Shown here one piece after another: positions 12,824 to 20,240 of a stretch of 20,240 nt of DNA; position 1 is the stretch's first letter; every line of letters starts with the position of its first letter. Made by a program: the position numbers and the translations under genes. Origin of the DNA: a virus; the IMG/VR virus record IMGVR_UViG_3300020603_002130, positions 1 through 20,240 of that record. One strand, written 5' to 3'. Below the pieces are notes generated by a model that was given only the letters and a program-made list of their open reading frames with translations, searched no databases and had not been told where the DNA came from.

Positions 12824-13473
12824 TTATTCGCGATACACAAAAACTGTTTTGGAAACAATGGCCCATAAAGATTGTCATTCGTGCCAATGTCAGTAGATCT
12901 CATGCAAATTTAAACGTAGCTCGATTTGAGTTGAAAAAACCATATTTTCTAGACCTAGAAGACCGTCAGAAAAAACTTCGAGAAGTAGGAGAAATAATTA
13001 AGGTCGTTAAAAAAGAAGTGCCTGCCGCAGGTGTAAGACGAGAAGGTAATGTCAGTGTTTTTGTGTCCACTGAAAAAGAACTAGAAAAGATTCTCGGTCT
13101 ATATTCACATAGAATTGTTGAAGTGTGGAAGCCAAAAAATGATAAAGCCAAACGATTGCTGTTTGAGCATACTGCTGATGTGGTAAGAGAAAGACCATGG
13201 TATGGTCGATTCAAAATACGGGCCCGAATACTGTATACATCACATCTTAAAAACGAGATTGAAAATTTTAAAGCAGCCGTTAATTCCTTAGAACAAAATT
13301 CCTGGCATGCTGCTGGTTTGTTAATGAATATTTTAAAATCCGTAAACAGCATAAACTCGTATGCTTGGGGTCAGCCGCTGTATCTTTATTTGTCTTCCAA
13401 TGATGATGCTGCCTTGCTTAAACTGCAATGCGGTACAGTTATTGAACGTTTTGAAAGAATAAGAGCACCTTAA
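12820..13473 (+). CDS. Unknown protein coupled to ClpA
   Basis: This encodes 217 residues starting in the ATGA that ends the ClpA gene (12820-12823), so translational coupling is likely. It is basic, with strand-rich segments (KIVIRANVSRSHANLNVARF), RERPWYGRFKIRARILY, a helix EIENFKAAVNSLEQNSWHAAG, and a final part with SYAWGQPLYLYLSSNDD and LLKLQCGTVIERFERI. No family is recognised. No signal peptide or membrane segment is seen, so it is likely cytoplasmic. Its fixed position behind ClpA suggests that it may be an adaptor, an inhibitor or a substrate of the unfoldase, but nothing in the sequence proves this. It ends before the terminator at 13492. Confidence 0.65.
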   Translation: MIIRDTQKLFWKQWPIKIVIRANVSRSHANLNVARFELKKPYFLDLEDRQKKLREVGEIIKVVKKEVPAAGVRREGNVSVFVSTEKELEKILGLYSHRIVEVWKPKNDKAKRLLFEHTADVVRERPWYGRFKIRARILYTSHLKNEIENFKAAVNSLEQNSWHAAGLLMNILKSVNSINSYAWGQPLYLYLSSNDDAALLKLQCGTVIERFERIRAP

Positions 13474-13491
13474 AAGCTATTGATCCAAACC

Positions 13492-13525
13492 AAGCCTCCG
13501 CGCTAAATAGCGTTGGAGGCTTTTT
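13492..13525 (+). terminator. Rho-independent terminator before the tail block
   Basis: AAGCCTCC (13492-13499) pairs with GGAGGCTT (13515-13522), and T5 runs 13521-13525. The loop holds a second inverted repeat, CGCT (13501-13504) with AGCG (13509-13512). It closes the ClpA-containing operon 19 bases past the last stop. The 3' arm also contains GGAGG (13515-13519), the ribosome site of the next gene. Confidence 0.9.
13503..13519 (+). promoter_or_regulatory. CTAAATA late-promoter-like motif in the terminator loop, plus ribosome site
   Basis: CTAAATA (13503-13509) lies in the loop of the terminator. By T4 late-promoter spacing, transcription would start near 13515, which is the first G of GGAGG (13515-13519); ATG 13528 follows after eight bases. 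Such a transcript would lack the left arm, so the site would be free, whereas read-through from upstream would hide it in the stem. Confidence 0.45.
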
Positions 13526-13527
13526 CT

Positions 13528-13692
13528 ATGGCGAAAATACACGAAGAATTGGTTGTAATCAAGGTCAGCTCACTGCATAAAAACGATGAAGATGTTGCCC
13601 CTGTGCTCGGTGAAGAGATTGTTTCTAATCTTGAAGCAGTGGTACAACAGCTGGTTGGTACGAACGCAATTGTTGAAATTGCCAAGGAATAA
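13528..13692 (+). CDS. Small conserved phage protein, first gene of the tail block
   Basis: This encodes 54 residues: it begins MAKIHEELVVIKVSSLHKND, continues with an acidic helix (EDVAPVLGEEIVSNLEAVVQQ) and ends LVGTNAIVEIAKE. The layout is strand-helix-strand. I recall similar short genes in marine T4-like phages near virion genes; no function is known. It is supported by GGAGG at 13515-13519, by its tight spacing to the next gene (three bases), and by the frame being open from the start to TAA 13690-13692. Confidence 0.65.
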   Translation: MAKIHEELVVIKVSSLHKNDEDVAPVLGEEIVSNLEAVVQQLVGTNAIVEIAKE

Positions 13693-13695
13693 CCT

Positions 13696-14064
13696 ATGAG
13701 TATACGTAACACAAACATGCTAATCGCCAATGGTCAACTGGATCAAACCGGACCCTCTATTCGTGCTGATGGATACTATGGTTTTGCAGACGGAATGCAT
13801 ACTGTTGGTTTTTATCTAAAAAATTTCAAAGGTAGGCTGCTCATAGATGCTAGCCTAAGCGATAATCCAAGTGAAAGCGATTGGTTTCCTATAGGATTAG
13901 GAAGCGATACCGATTACTTCAATGTCGAAAACGCGGCAACCAAGGTTGAAACTTTTAACTTAATAGGAAACTTTGTTTATCTAAGAGCAAAAATTGCAAG
14001 AAGTCATTTGGGTGAGCCAGTTTCGGCATTAGGCACCTGCCAACGAGTAGTTCTAAGCCTATAA
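13696..14064 (+). CDS. Probable virion structural protein
   Basis: This encodes 122 residues with a strand-rich pattern (GYYGFADGMHTVGFYLKNFK, RLLIDASLSDNPSESDWFPI, NFVYLRAKIARSH), without a signal peptide or membrane segment. The strand-rich layout and the position at the head of a tail-fibre block suggest a small virion or fibre-associated protein. AAGGAA at 13684-13689 lies within the end of the previous gene and supports ATG 13696. No family is recognised. Confidence 0.6.
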   Translation: MSIRNTNMLIANGQLDQTGPSIRADGYYGFADGMHTVGFYLKNFKGRLLIDASLSDNPSESDWFPIGLGSDTDYFNVENAATKVETFNLIGNFVYLRAKIARSHLGEPVSALGTCQRVVLSL

Positions 14065-14086
14065 AAGAATAAACAGGAGAAATAAA

Positions 14087-14998
14087 ATGCCAATTAAAGC
14101 GTCTTCGGGAGGACAACTAGGCGGCGGAGGTGCCAGCGGCAGCGGCGCAGTCTCTAGTGTTAACACAAAGACTGGAGCAGTAGTTCTAAGTTCTACTGAT
14201 ATCGCTGAAGGTACAAGTAACTTGTACTTTACTAACTCTCGCTGGGATGCAAGACTTACTGCTAAGTCAACCGACAATCTAAGCGAAGGTTCTACTAACA
14301 AGTATTTCAGTAATTCACTTGCTAGAAATGCTGTGTCGGCTGGTACAGGTCTGAGCTACGACATTTCAACTGGTACTTTTAGCACCAATATCAGCCCATC
14401 AACAACAGACAATGTCGCTGAAGGTGTTTCAAATTTATACTATACTAATGCAAGATTTGACACGCGCCTGGGACAAAGCAATTTAGCTCAATTGTCCAAT
14501 GTAGTCGACACAATACCAGCAACTGGCCAGGCATTGGTCTGGAATGGTAATAGCTGGGCACCAGGCACGGCTGGAGACATTGAAGGTGGCGGCAGCGGTG
14601 TATTCCGTGCCGTGGTTCAAGTTGATTACGATCCATCCGGTAACCTATTAAGCGTAAGTGTATTGGGTGGTGGTATCACTGCTGCAATTGCAACAGCAAC
14701 CAGCACAATAGCTGCCGTAATATTCACTTTTGTTGGAAGCGTGTGTGCTCCGCTTGGCGTTCAAGTATATGGTTATCAAAGAGTAAACAATGTTTATGTT
14801 ACAAGAGCATTGGGCAGTGACTTTAGTTCAAGAACATTGGCAGGAGGTGGTAGTTCAGGCAGCCCGGACGCATTCGGTCCGTTTAATCCAAGTGTAAACA
14901 CTATGACATTGAGCTTGACTAAGGCACTGACTGGCGCCACAGCCTCGGTTGGCCAGACAACTCACTGCGTAGTACAATTTTTACTAAGTTCAACATAA
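14087..14998 (+). CDS. Tail-fibre protein with LYFTN-type repeats
   Basis: This encodes 303 residues. After a Gly/Ser-rich N terminus (8-20) come three repeats of about 21 residues each: TDIAEGTSNLYFTNSRWDAR (37-56), TDNLSEGSTNKYFSNSLARN (62-81) and TDNVAEGVSNLYYTNARFDT (107-126). This motif occurs in many phage fibre proteins and is thought to form part of a trimeric beta-rich stalk. A segment LAQLSNVVDTIPATGQALVW with NGNSWAPG (133-160) is another common fibre module. The C-terminal half is strand-rich and Gly/Ala/Ser/Thr-rich, probably a tip domain. AGGAG at 14075-14079 supports the start. It shares repeats with the 740-residue fibre farther on. A receptor role is inferred. Confidence 0.8.
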   Translation: MPIKASSGGQLGGGGASGSGAVSSVNTKTGAVVLSSTDIAEGTSNLYFTNSRWDARLTAKSTDNLSEGSTNKYFSNSLARNAVSAGTGLSYDISTGTFSTNISPSTTDNVAEGVSNLYYTNARFDTRLGQSNLAQLSNVVDTIPATGQALVWNGNSWAPGTAGDIEGGGSGVFRAVVQVDYDPSGNLLSVSVLGGGITAAIATATSTIAAVIFTFVGSVCAPLGVQVYGYQRVNNVYVTRALGSDFSSRTLAGGGSSGSPDAFGPFNPSVNTMTLSLTKALTGATASVGQTTHCVVQFLLSST

Positions 14999-15007
14999 GG
15001 ATAATCG

Positions 15008-17008
15008 ATGTCTATTAATGCTTGGAAAACCACTTTTATCGGGTTAAACAAGCCGGCAAAAGTAATTGCCGGGGTTGCAGAATCTTTTATTCCAATGACG
15101 CTTTGGCCGTATGCCAACGCCACCGATGATCCTTATTGGTCAGGCGGATCAAATCCACAATATTTTCGTTGGGAAGTCACATTCACCGTCGGTGATCGCT
15201 CACATGGTAGTAATCTAACTCGCACACCTTTTGCATTCAATGCTCAAGATATAGAAGTAGGTGACTTTGTTGCTGGTGCTGCCGACGGCAAGGTTTGCCA
15301 AATTATGAGCATCAGCCAAAAAGATAATAATTCACTGACTGCCGTAGTCGAAGATAGGTTACGCTACAATACCTTCCGCGATCCAACTGGCTTTGGTTTG
15401 TTTAATGCTCCAGGTCCTGTGATCTTTTTCCAGATTAACGAACTAGGTTACCCAATGCTGGACCCTGTTCCAGGTGAAGCAGCGGCTGACTTCTTTACCA
15501 ATGTTATGAGTAGGTTTCAGTACATGAATCCACTTACAAATTACCTGCTGGAACAATCAGACCATGGATTTGAGCAAGGCGATGCAATCTGTATTGAAGA
15601 CGGCATTTTTTCTCTAAGTGATCCAGACAACGTTGATCGCTTTATTGGCACAGTGGTATTTTCAGGTCCGGGACCAGATCAATTTATTTTACGACCAGCC
15701 AATGGCATCATTGACTTTGTTCCTGGACTTCCTGGTGTAGTTGGAGATTACTTGTATCCAAGTATAGACGGTAGCGGCGACCTAACTACCAATGACGACA
15801 GTCGTAGACCAATTTATTTAAAGATAGCCAATGCAATCACAACATCAACTACAGGCACGGGCATAAACCCAGGTGGTACAGATGGGGACATAGTTGAAAT
15901 CAATAAAACAATGATTACATTGGCCAGTGGCAATGGCACTTATACTCTAGATAATGCAGTGACCTTGATCAACAATAAAACATCTGATCATAAAGTCTCG
16001 GCAGTCAAGGTCGGTGCGGCCACAGGAACAGCCAGCAACATCAGTGGGCAAGGCAGCGCATATGGTGTTGTAGTAGGTTATACTCCTTTTTCTGCATCGA
16101 TCAACGGCGTTACAGTGAACTTCACTACAACTACTAACGGTAGCACAGTCTACGGTGAACCTAGTGTAGCAAATGCCACCGACATGGTGTCAGATATAAA
16201 TGCCGCAGGAATTACTGACATTGTAGCCAGTGTGTTAAATGGAAGTTTAATTAAATTAAGTAATAGTGTAGGCGGTGCAATTAATATTGTTAATATAAGC
16301 AATGACACCAACGGAAAGCCATTTGCGGGTGCAAACAGTATTTCTAGTTTACAAACCACAACACCTGCCAATACAACAGCATTTGCGTTGAGACTGATTA
16401 GAGCCGATGGCGGACCACTTACCATTAGAGATTTCAATGGTGTATTTTTTAATACTGCTGGTGTACTCAGTGGACAAAATGGTCGCTATGCACTGGGACT
16501 CAACATTGAACAAGGTCTGCGCTCAAGCCTGACTAGCGTGGTTGCAGACATTGCTGCCCGCGATGCACTTTATCCTTTGGTTGGTGACCAAGCCTATGTG
16601 ATTGACGACGGCAACGGAGAATGGGCATTGTTCTTGTGGGACGGTAGTCAATGGAACAGATTCCAGAATCAACGCAGTGAAAGCACTGATGCCAGTACCC
16701 TTAAACAAACTATAAATTTACCCCAGCCTGGGCAAACCTATTCAATCCTTGGTGCTGTAACTGCTGGTCGCAGAATATTCAATGTTGCTGTAGTTGTCAA
16801 CAATGAACTTGCGATCGTTGGTGGTAATGATTTTACTGTTGAAATTGGTAACACTGCTGTATGGGAATATAGAAAGCATGGTTCTAATAAAGTAGGTTCC
16901 TATGCAGTAGACACTCAATTAATTACAAACGCAAGACAAGATGTGAAAGTAAATCACCCCAATGGCGGAACAGCAGGTAACTTTACAGTAGAGGTATCCT
17001 ATATATGA
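15008..17008 (+). CDS. Large virion/tail-fibre protein
   Basis: This encodes 666 residues that look strand-rich throughout, with no membrane segment. The N-terminal 270 residues are aromatic and Gly/Pro-rich (PYANATDDPYWSGGSNPQYF). The middle is low-complexity Gly/Thr/Asn/Ser. Residues of about 512-552 contain VADIAARDALYPLVGDQAYV, then GEWALFLWDGSQWNRF, a module seen in many phage fibre and virion proteins. The C terminus (about 560-666) is a separate beta-rich part. AAGGAT just upstream supports ATG 15008. It overlaps the next gene by ATGA. The exact place in the particle cannot be told; a fibre or tail-tip component is the best guess. Confidence 0.7.
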   Translation: MSINAWKTTFIGLNKPAKVIAGVAESFIPMTLWPYANATDDPYWSGGSNPQYFRWEVTFTVGDRSHGSNLTRTPFAFNAQDIEVGDFVAGAADGKVCQIMSISQKDNNSLTAVVEDRLRYNTFRDPTGFGLFNAPGPVIFFQINELGYPMLDPVPGEAAADFFTNVMSRFQYMNPLTNYLLEQSDHGFEQGDAICIEDGIFSLSDPDNVDRFIGTVVFSGPGPDQFILRPANGIIDFVPGLPGVVGDYLYPSIDGSGDLTTNDDSRRPIYLKIANAITTSTTGTGINPGGTDGDIVEINKTMITLASGNGTYTLDNAVTLINNKTSDHKVSAVKVGAATGTASNISGQGSAYGVVVGYTPFSASINGVTVNFTTTTNGSTVYGEPSVANATDMVSDINAAGITDIVASVLNGSLIKLSNSVGGAINIVNISNDTNGKPFAGANSISSLQTTTPANTTAFALRLIRADGGPLTIRDFNGVFFNTAGVLSGQNGRYALGLNIEQGLRSSLTSVVADIAARDALYPLVGDQAYVIDDGNGEWALFLWDGSQWNRFQNQRSESTDASTLKQTINLPQPGQTYSILGAVTAGRRIFNVAVVVNNELAIVGGNDFTVEIGNTAVWEYRKHGSNKVGSYAVDTQLITNARQDVKVNHPNGGTAGNFTVEVSYI

Positions 17009-17415
17009 AAAATTTTAACAACGCAGCAGGAACTACCTCAAGCGAGTTTGCTATTGGTGTTGGTAACGCTAATTGTAGACAAATTGCACTTGGTGCTGTT
17101 TGTTTAGGTGCTGACACTGTAGCCGTAGATCGCAATGGTAATAACATTGCCATTACTGGCACAGAGTTTTATGATCTAAAATTTTTGGCCACAAATCAAC
17201 TTGGTCAACGAGTTGCCAAACAGTTTCGCGGTACCATTACTGACACGGCTTTTGTCAGTAAAATTGAAGATATATTTGAAGAAGAGTTCAATGGGGACAT
17301 TGAACTCTCAATTTCAACCCAGATGTCAGCTATTGAACTTGTGATTACATGCAAGATTGGTTCTGCCACCACAGCAACATACAATGTTTATGTTACGCTG
17401 CAAAGAATTGAATAA
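17005..17415 (+). CDS. Small virion-associated protein
   Basis: This encodes 136 residues starting in the ATGA that ends the previous gene (17005-17008). It is strand-rich, opening with FNNAAGTTSSEFAIGVGNAN and then CRQIALGAVCLGADTVAVD; it contains three Cys and an acidic segment (KIEDIFEEEFNGDIEL). Coupling to the 666-residue protein suggests that the two act together, perhaps as fibre and accessory or fibre and assembly factor. No family is recognised. Confidence 0.6.
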   Translation: MKNFNNAAGTTSSEFAIGVGNANCRQIALGAVCLGADTVAVDRNGNNIAITGTEFYDLKFLATNQLGQRVAKQFRGTITDTAFVSKIEDIFEEEFNGDIELSISTQMSAIELVITCKIGSATTATYNVYVTLQRIE

Positions 17416-17427
17416 TAGGAGATAAAA

Positions 17428-19650
17428 ATGCCAGGTTTACTTGAAGGTAAAGTATTTGTTAAAATTAGCGAGCTTGATGCTACTACTACATTTGATACCG
17501 ATGATGAATTCGTGTTGGTACGAAATGGTGTCACGGTCAAAACTACTGGTATTGATTTCGTTGACACTGTGGTTGGAATTGGCAATCTTGCAACAAAAAG
17601 CTACACTGACGCTGCCGTAGCAGCACTGGTTGCCAGTGCGCCCACTACGCTTGATACTCTAAGCGAATTATCGGCTGCTCTCAATAACGATGCTAACTTT
17701 GCCAGCACTATCACCAATCAACTGTCTGCAAAACTAAATGCTAGTGATTTTGGACTAAAATTTTGGAACGAGTTGGCCACAGTAACAACCTATCATGTTG
17801 CCGAAAGTCCAACCAACCTATACTTCACTAACGCTCGTGCTAGAGCAGCCATAAGTGCCGGCACAAATATCTCCTACGATCCGGCAACTGGTGTTATCAG
17901 TGCAGCTGGTGATTTTGTTGGACCAACATCGGCCACAGACAACGCTATTGTTAGATTTGACACCACCACCGGAAAACTGGTTCAAAACAGTTTGGTAACA
18001 ATTTCAGACGCGGGTGCAATCATTGCGCCCACGGGAACTGGATCAGTCATTCCGTTCCTTTTTGATAACCAAGCAAATTTCCCGAGTGCTGCCAGTGCTC
18101 ACGGAGCCATTGCACACAGTCATGCAGATGGCAAAATGTATTTTGCACACGCAGGCGCATGGCATGCATTGATTTCATCGATTGACTTACCAGGCCTGAC
18201 GAACCTTGGACAATGGACAACGAGCGGCAGCAATATCTACTTCAACTCCGGTAACGTCGGCATTGGAACATCGAATCCATCCAGCAAACTTGAAGTAAAT
18301 GGCACCATTACTGCAACAGGTCTAAATGTAGAAAATATTGCATTTACTGGTACAGGCCCAGTAACATTTGCCAGTGGGAATGATCTAATTTTTGAAGCCG
18401 AAGGCGATATCTATTTCAACGGTGGCCAGCTTGTGCCGACAGGTATTCAGGGACCACAAGGTCCGGCTGGTGAACACATCACTGCTGCCGCTGTTAACAG
18501 CTCTGGCGACTTAATAATCACAACCAGTGACAATAATGTAATTAATGCTGGTAATGTAATTGGTCCACAAGGATTACAAGGAATACAAGGACTTCAAGGG
18601 TTACAAGGACTTCAAGGGTTAGAGGGTATTCATGGAGACACAGGCCTTGGATTCGTGCTTACATCTAGCACATTTATGACGATTCCGCCCGATGGCCTAC
18701 TAGAAACGAAATCGTTTAACACAAATCTTACAGCCACCCAATCAGCTTTTGTAGTTGGCAGCAGAGTAAAAATTATATCAACAGCCGATACAAGCAGTTA
18801 TATGGAAGGCCCAGTTACTGCATTTTCATCGAATGTGATGACTGTTGATGTAGTTAAAACCAACGGCATTGGCGTCGCCAATTCGTGGAATATAACTATA
18901 GCAGGTGAAACAGGTGCTACCGGCCCACAGGGAGTACAAGGCGAACAGGGCGAACAAGGCGAACAGGGCGAAACAGGATCAGCAGGGGGAGCTACCTATA
19001 CTGTTACTAATTCTGAAAGTGGTGCTTATGTAATTATTGGATCCAATAATCCTACTCTTAATCTTATAAGAGGATTTACTTATTATTTTTCTATATCCGC
19101 TAGTGGTCATCCGTTTTGGATAAAAACAACTCAAACAACTGGTACAGGTAATCAATATAATACCGGTGTAACCAATAATGGTACCGATAATGGTACCATC
19201 ACATTTATCGTTCCTTTTGATGCACCAAGCACATTATATTACAATTGCCAACATCATGCGTCAATGGCAGGTACTATTAATACTAGTGATCTTGGGCCCA
19301 CAGGCCCACAGGGACCACAGGGCGAACAGGGTGAACAGGGCGAACAAGGCGAACAGGGAGAAACAGGTACCGGCCTTGTTTTAAAGGGTACAGTAGCGAC
19401 AGTAGCTGAGCTTCCTGCTAGTGGAAATACCACTGGAGATCTATGGGTTGTCGCTGCCACAGGCGATGGATATGTGTGGAACGGCACAACTTGGGTTAAT
19501 GCCGGTCCAATTCGGGGACCGGGTGTTGCCGGCGGCGGAACTGCCGGTCAACTATTGGTCAAGGTTGATGGAACAGATTACAATACAACATGGGCTAGTC
19601 TTAGTTCATTGTTTGATTCGTTGTCAATCGACGGTGGTTCATTCGATTAA
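17428..19650 (+). CDS. Tail fibre with collagen-like stretches and a cupredoxin-like domain
   Basis: This encodes 740 residues. Residues 55-105 hold a fibre module (TKSYTDAAVAALVASAP, LDTLSELSAALNNDANF). Residues 121-158 repeat the YFTNARA and ISAGTNISYDPATG motifs of the 303-residue fibre. Residues 271-300 hold NVGIGTSNPSSKLEVNG, another fibre module. Collagen-like Gly-X-Y runs lie at 339-348, 379-405, 493-519 and 623-649. Between the last two runs (about 523-622) sits a cupredoxin-like domain with ligand-type residues H561 (SGHPFWIKT), C607, H610 and M613 (YNCQHHASMAG), matching the Cys-X2-His spacing of blue copper proteins. A final C-terminal part is Gly/Thr-rich. AGGAG (17417-17421) supports ATG 17428. 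Such fibres bind surface receptors; any copper binding is inferred. Confidence 0.85.
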   Translation: MPGLLEGKVFVKISELDATTTFDTDDEFVLVRNGVTVKTTGIDFVDTVVGIGNLATKSYTDAAVAALVASAPTTLDTLSELSAALNNDANFASTITNQLSAKLNASDFGLKFWNELATVTTYHVAESPTNLYFTNARARAAISAGTNISYDPATGVISAAGDFVGPTSATDNAIVRFDTTTGKLVQNSLVTISDAGAIIAPTGTGSVIPFLFDNQANFPSAASAHGAIAHSHADGKMYFAHAGAWHALISSIDLPGLTNLGQWTTSGSNIYFNSGNVGIGTSNPSSKLEVNGTITATGLNVENIAFTGTGPVTFASGNDLIFEAEGDIYFNGGQLVPTGIQGPQGPAGEHITAAAVNSSGDLIITTSDNNVINAGNVIGPQGLQGIQGLQGLQGLQGLEGIHGDTGLGFVLTSSTFMTIPPDGLLETKSFNTNLTATQSAFVVGSRVKIISTADTSSYMEGPVTAFSSNVMTVDVVKTNGIGVANSWNITIAGETGATGPQGVQGEQGEQGEQGETGSAGGATYTVTNSESGAYVIIGSNNPTLNLIRGFTYYFSISASGHPFWIKTTQTTGTGNQYNTGVTNNGTDNGTITFIVPFDAPSTLYYNCQHHASMAGTINTSDLGPTGPQGPQGEQGEQGEQGEQGETGTGLVLKGTVATVAELPASGNTTGDLWVVAATGDGYVWNGTTWVNAGPIRGPGVAGGGTAGQLLVKVDGTDYNTTWASLSSLFDSLSIDGGSFD
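18562..18642 (+). repeat. Collagen-like Gly-X-Y run (residues 379-405)
   Basis: Nine triplets read GPQ GLQ GIQ GLQ GLQ GLQ GLE GIH GDT. The middle is a repeated nine-base unit (ggacttcaa, ggattacaa and variants), so slippage could change the copy number. Confidence 0.85.
18904..18984 (+). repeat. Collagen-like Gly-X-Y run (residues 493-519)
   Basis: Triplets read GET GAT GPQ GVQ GEQ GEQ GEQ GET GSA. The GEQ units use ggcgaacag or ggcgaacaa, almost identical to the run at 19294. It leads directly into the cupredoxin-like domain. Confidence 0.85.
19294..19374 (+). repeat. Collagen-like Gly-X-Y run (residues 623-649)
   Basis: Triplets read GPT GPQ GPQ GEQ GEQ GEQ GEQ GET GTG. It follows the cupredoxin-like domain, has one GEQ more than the run at 18904, and shares its codon pattern, as expected from duplication. 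Confidence 0.85.
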
Positions 19651-19658
19651 AGGTATTG

Positions 19659-20240
19659 ATGCAAATGCGTGAGTATATCATTACGGTCAAAGATCCGATG
19701 GTATGGGACACCGGACTATGGGATGAACTGACAGTAAATGGCCTCGGGGACAATTTTATTCCCACCAGAGACATCGAAGTCGTCAACGAACGGCCATTCA
19801 ATGAATGGTGTGCTCACTTTAATCTCACCGATGAGGAAGCAAAACAAATTCGTCAAGACTCGAGAATTGCTACAGTAGAACTGCAAGCAGATCTACAGGA
19901 AGGTGTTAAAAAAGGATTCTTAGCAGTTCGTACCAGTTCCAACTATAATCGACATCCTTCATCGACCACCAATACAATGAAAAATTGGGGGTTGCTTCGA
20001 TGTATAAATCAAGCAGATCCCTATAATCTCAACACCTCTGTTACAGCTGAATTTCCTTATAACCTAGATGGTACCGGTGTTGATGTCATTGTTATGGATT
20101 CAGGTATAGAACCTAACCATCCCGAGTTTGCTGTCAATGCTGACGGTACTGGAGGTAGTCGTGTTGTGGATTTTGACTGGGCCAGCCTAGGAGTACCGGG
20201 CACAGCCAGTGCTGCCAGCATCGGTGGTTATTTGGGCGAC
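19659..20240 (+). CDS. Subtilisin-like (S8) serine protease, 3' end outside the window
   Basis: This shows the first 194 residues of a longer protein. ATG 19659 has AAAGG at 19649-19653; an in-frame ATG at 19665 is also possible. After about 90 residues that look like an inhibitor-type or assembly prodomain (REYIITVKDP, then WCAHFNLTDEEAKQIRQD, VELQAD) comes GTGVDVIVMDSGIEPNHPEF, where D147 fits the catalytic Asp of the S8 family (family DTGI/DSGI). The window ends in GGYLGD, just before the expected HGTH block, so the catalytic His and Ser are not seen. Its position behind the tail fibres suggests a virion-linked protease, perhaps for maturation or host entry. That job is inferred; the family is fairly sure. 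Confidence 0.85.
   Translation, partial: MQMREYIITVKDPMVWDTGLWDELTVNGLGDNFIPTRDIEVVNERPFNEWCAHFNLTDEEAKQIRQDSRIATVELQADLQEGVKKGFLAVRTSSNYNRHPSSTTNTMKNWGLLRCINQADPYNLNTSVTAEFPYNLDGTGVDVIVMDSGIEPNHPEFAVNADGTGGSRVVDFDWASLGVPGTASAASIGGYLGD

Noticed and set aside
12966-13352. Minus-strand frame of 128 residues opposite the gene behind ClpA.
   Set aside because: It is a low-complexity Ser/Thr/Leu-rich shadow of the plus-strand frame, which is coupled by ATGA to ClpA.
18562-19374. Regular direct repeats that could be taken for a CRISPR array.
   Set aside because: The units are nine bases, in frame, without unique spacers, and encode Gly-X-Y triplets.
19254-19487. Minus-strand frame with repeated SPCSPCSPC, looking like a cysteine-rich protein.
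   Set aside because: It is the antisense reading of the collagen-like GEQ repeats, with no ribosome site, inside a well-supported plus-strand fibre gene.

Overview
The window looks like part of a tailed-phage genome: a large T4-like myovirus, or a relative, infecting a Gram-negative and probably aquatic bacterium. The evidence is tight packing of small genes on one strand with ATGA overlaps, a T4 gp44-type clamp-loader ATPase, a phage PhoH, a short GroES-like co-chaperonin, spanin-type lysis genes, and a block of tail-fibre genes with fibre repeats and collagen-like stretches. The spanin pair with a lipobox implies an outer membrane. The host genus cannot be read from the sequence. No integrase, transposase, tRNA or CRISPR array was seen, and no gene-free gap exceeds 300 bases; the largest is 166 bases between phoH and the next gene.

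Region 1 (about 1-4560) is a run of small plus-strand genes: a BPSL0761-like protein, an AbrB-like protein, a DEDDh 3'-5' exonuclease, a divergent QueD/PTPS-like protein behind a structured leader, a SAP-like protein, an ErpA/IscA-type Fe-S carrier, a fragment matching the active-site edge of DNA polymerase III alpha, a GroES-like protein and several unknowns. Region 2 (4560-7190) has a sigma70 promoter, the gp44-like clamp loader, a 2-oxoglutarate oxygenase, a perfect palindrome between convergent genes, and phoH on the minus strand with its own promoter. A divergent intergenic region with three related half-sites follows.

Region 3 (7190-13475) has two unknown phage proteins, a translation initiation factor IF-1, an inner/outer spanin pair, a zinc-finger-less DnaJ, a peptide deformylase directly behind a perfect consensus promoter, a full-length ClpA-type unfoldase that keeps an IGF ClpP-docking tripeptide, and an unknown gene coupled to it. 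Region 4 (13475-20240) starts with a terminator hairpin that holds both a late-promoter-like motif and the ribosome binding site of the next gene. It continues with virion and tail-fibre genes, including one fibre with a cupredoxin-like domain between collagen-like stretches, and ends in a truncated subtilisin-like protease gene.

Taken together, the genes suggest a phage that supplies its own parts for replication (clamp loader), for starting and processing translation (IF-1, deformylase), for folding and turnover (GroES-like, DnaJ, ClpA) and for Fe-S supply, while relying on the host for the partner proteins (GroEL, DnaK, ClpP). Early-type genes carry TTGACW-17-TAnAAT-like promoters. TAAATA motifs resembling T4 late promoters precede the tail block and two other places. 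These functional assignments come from reading motifs by eye; no database search was run.
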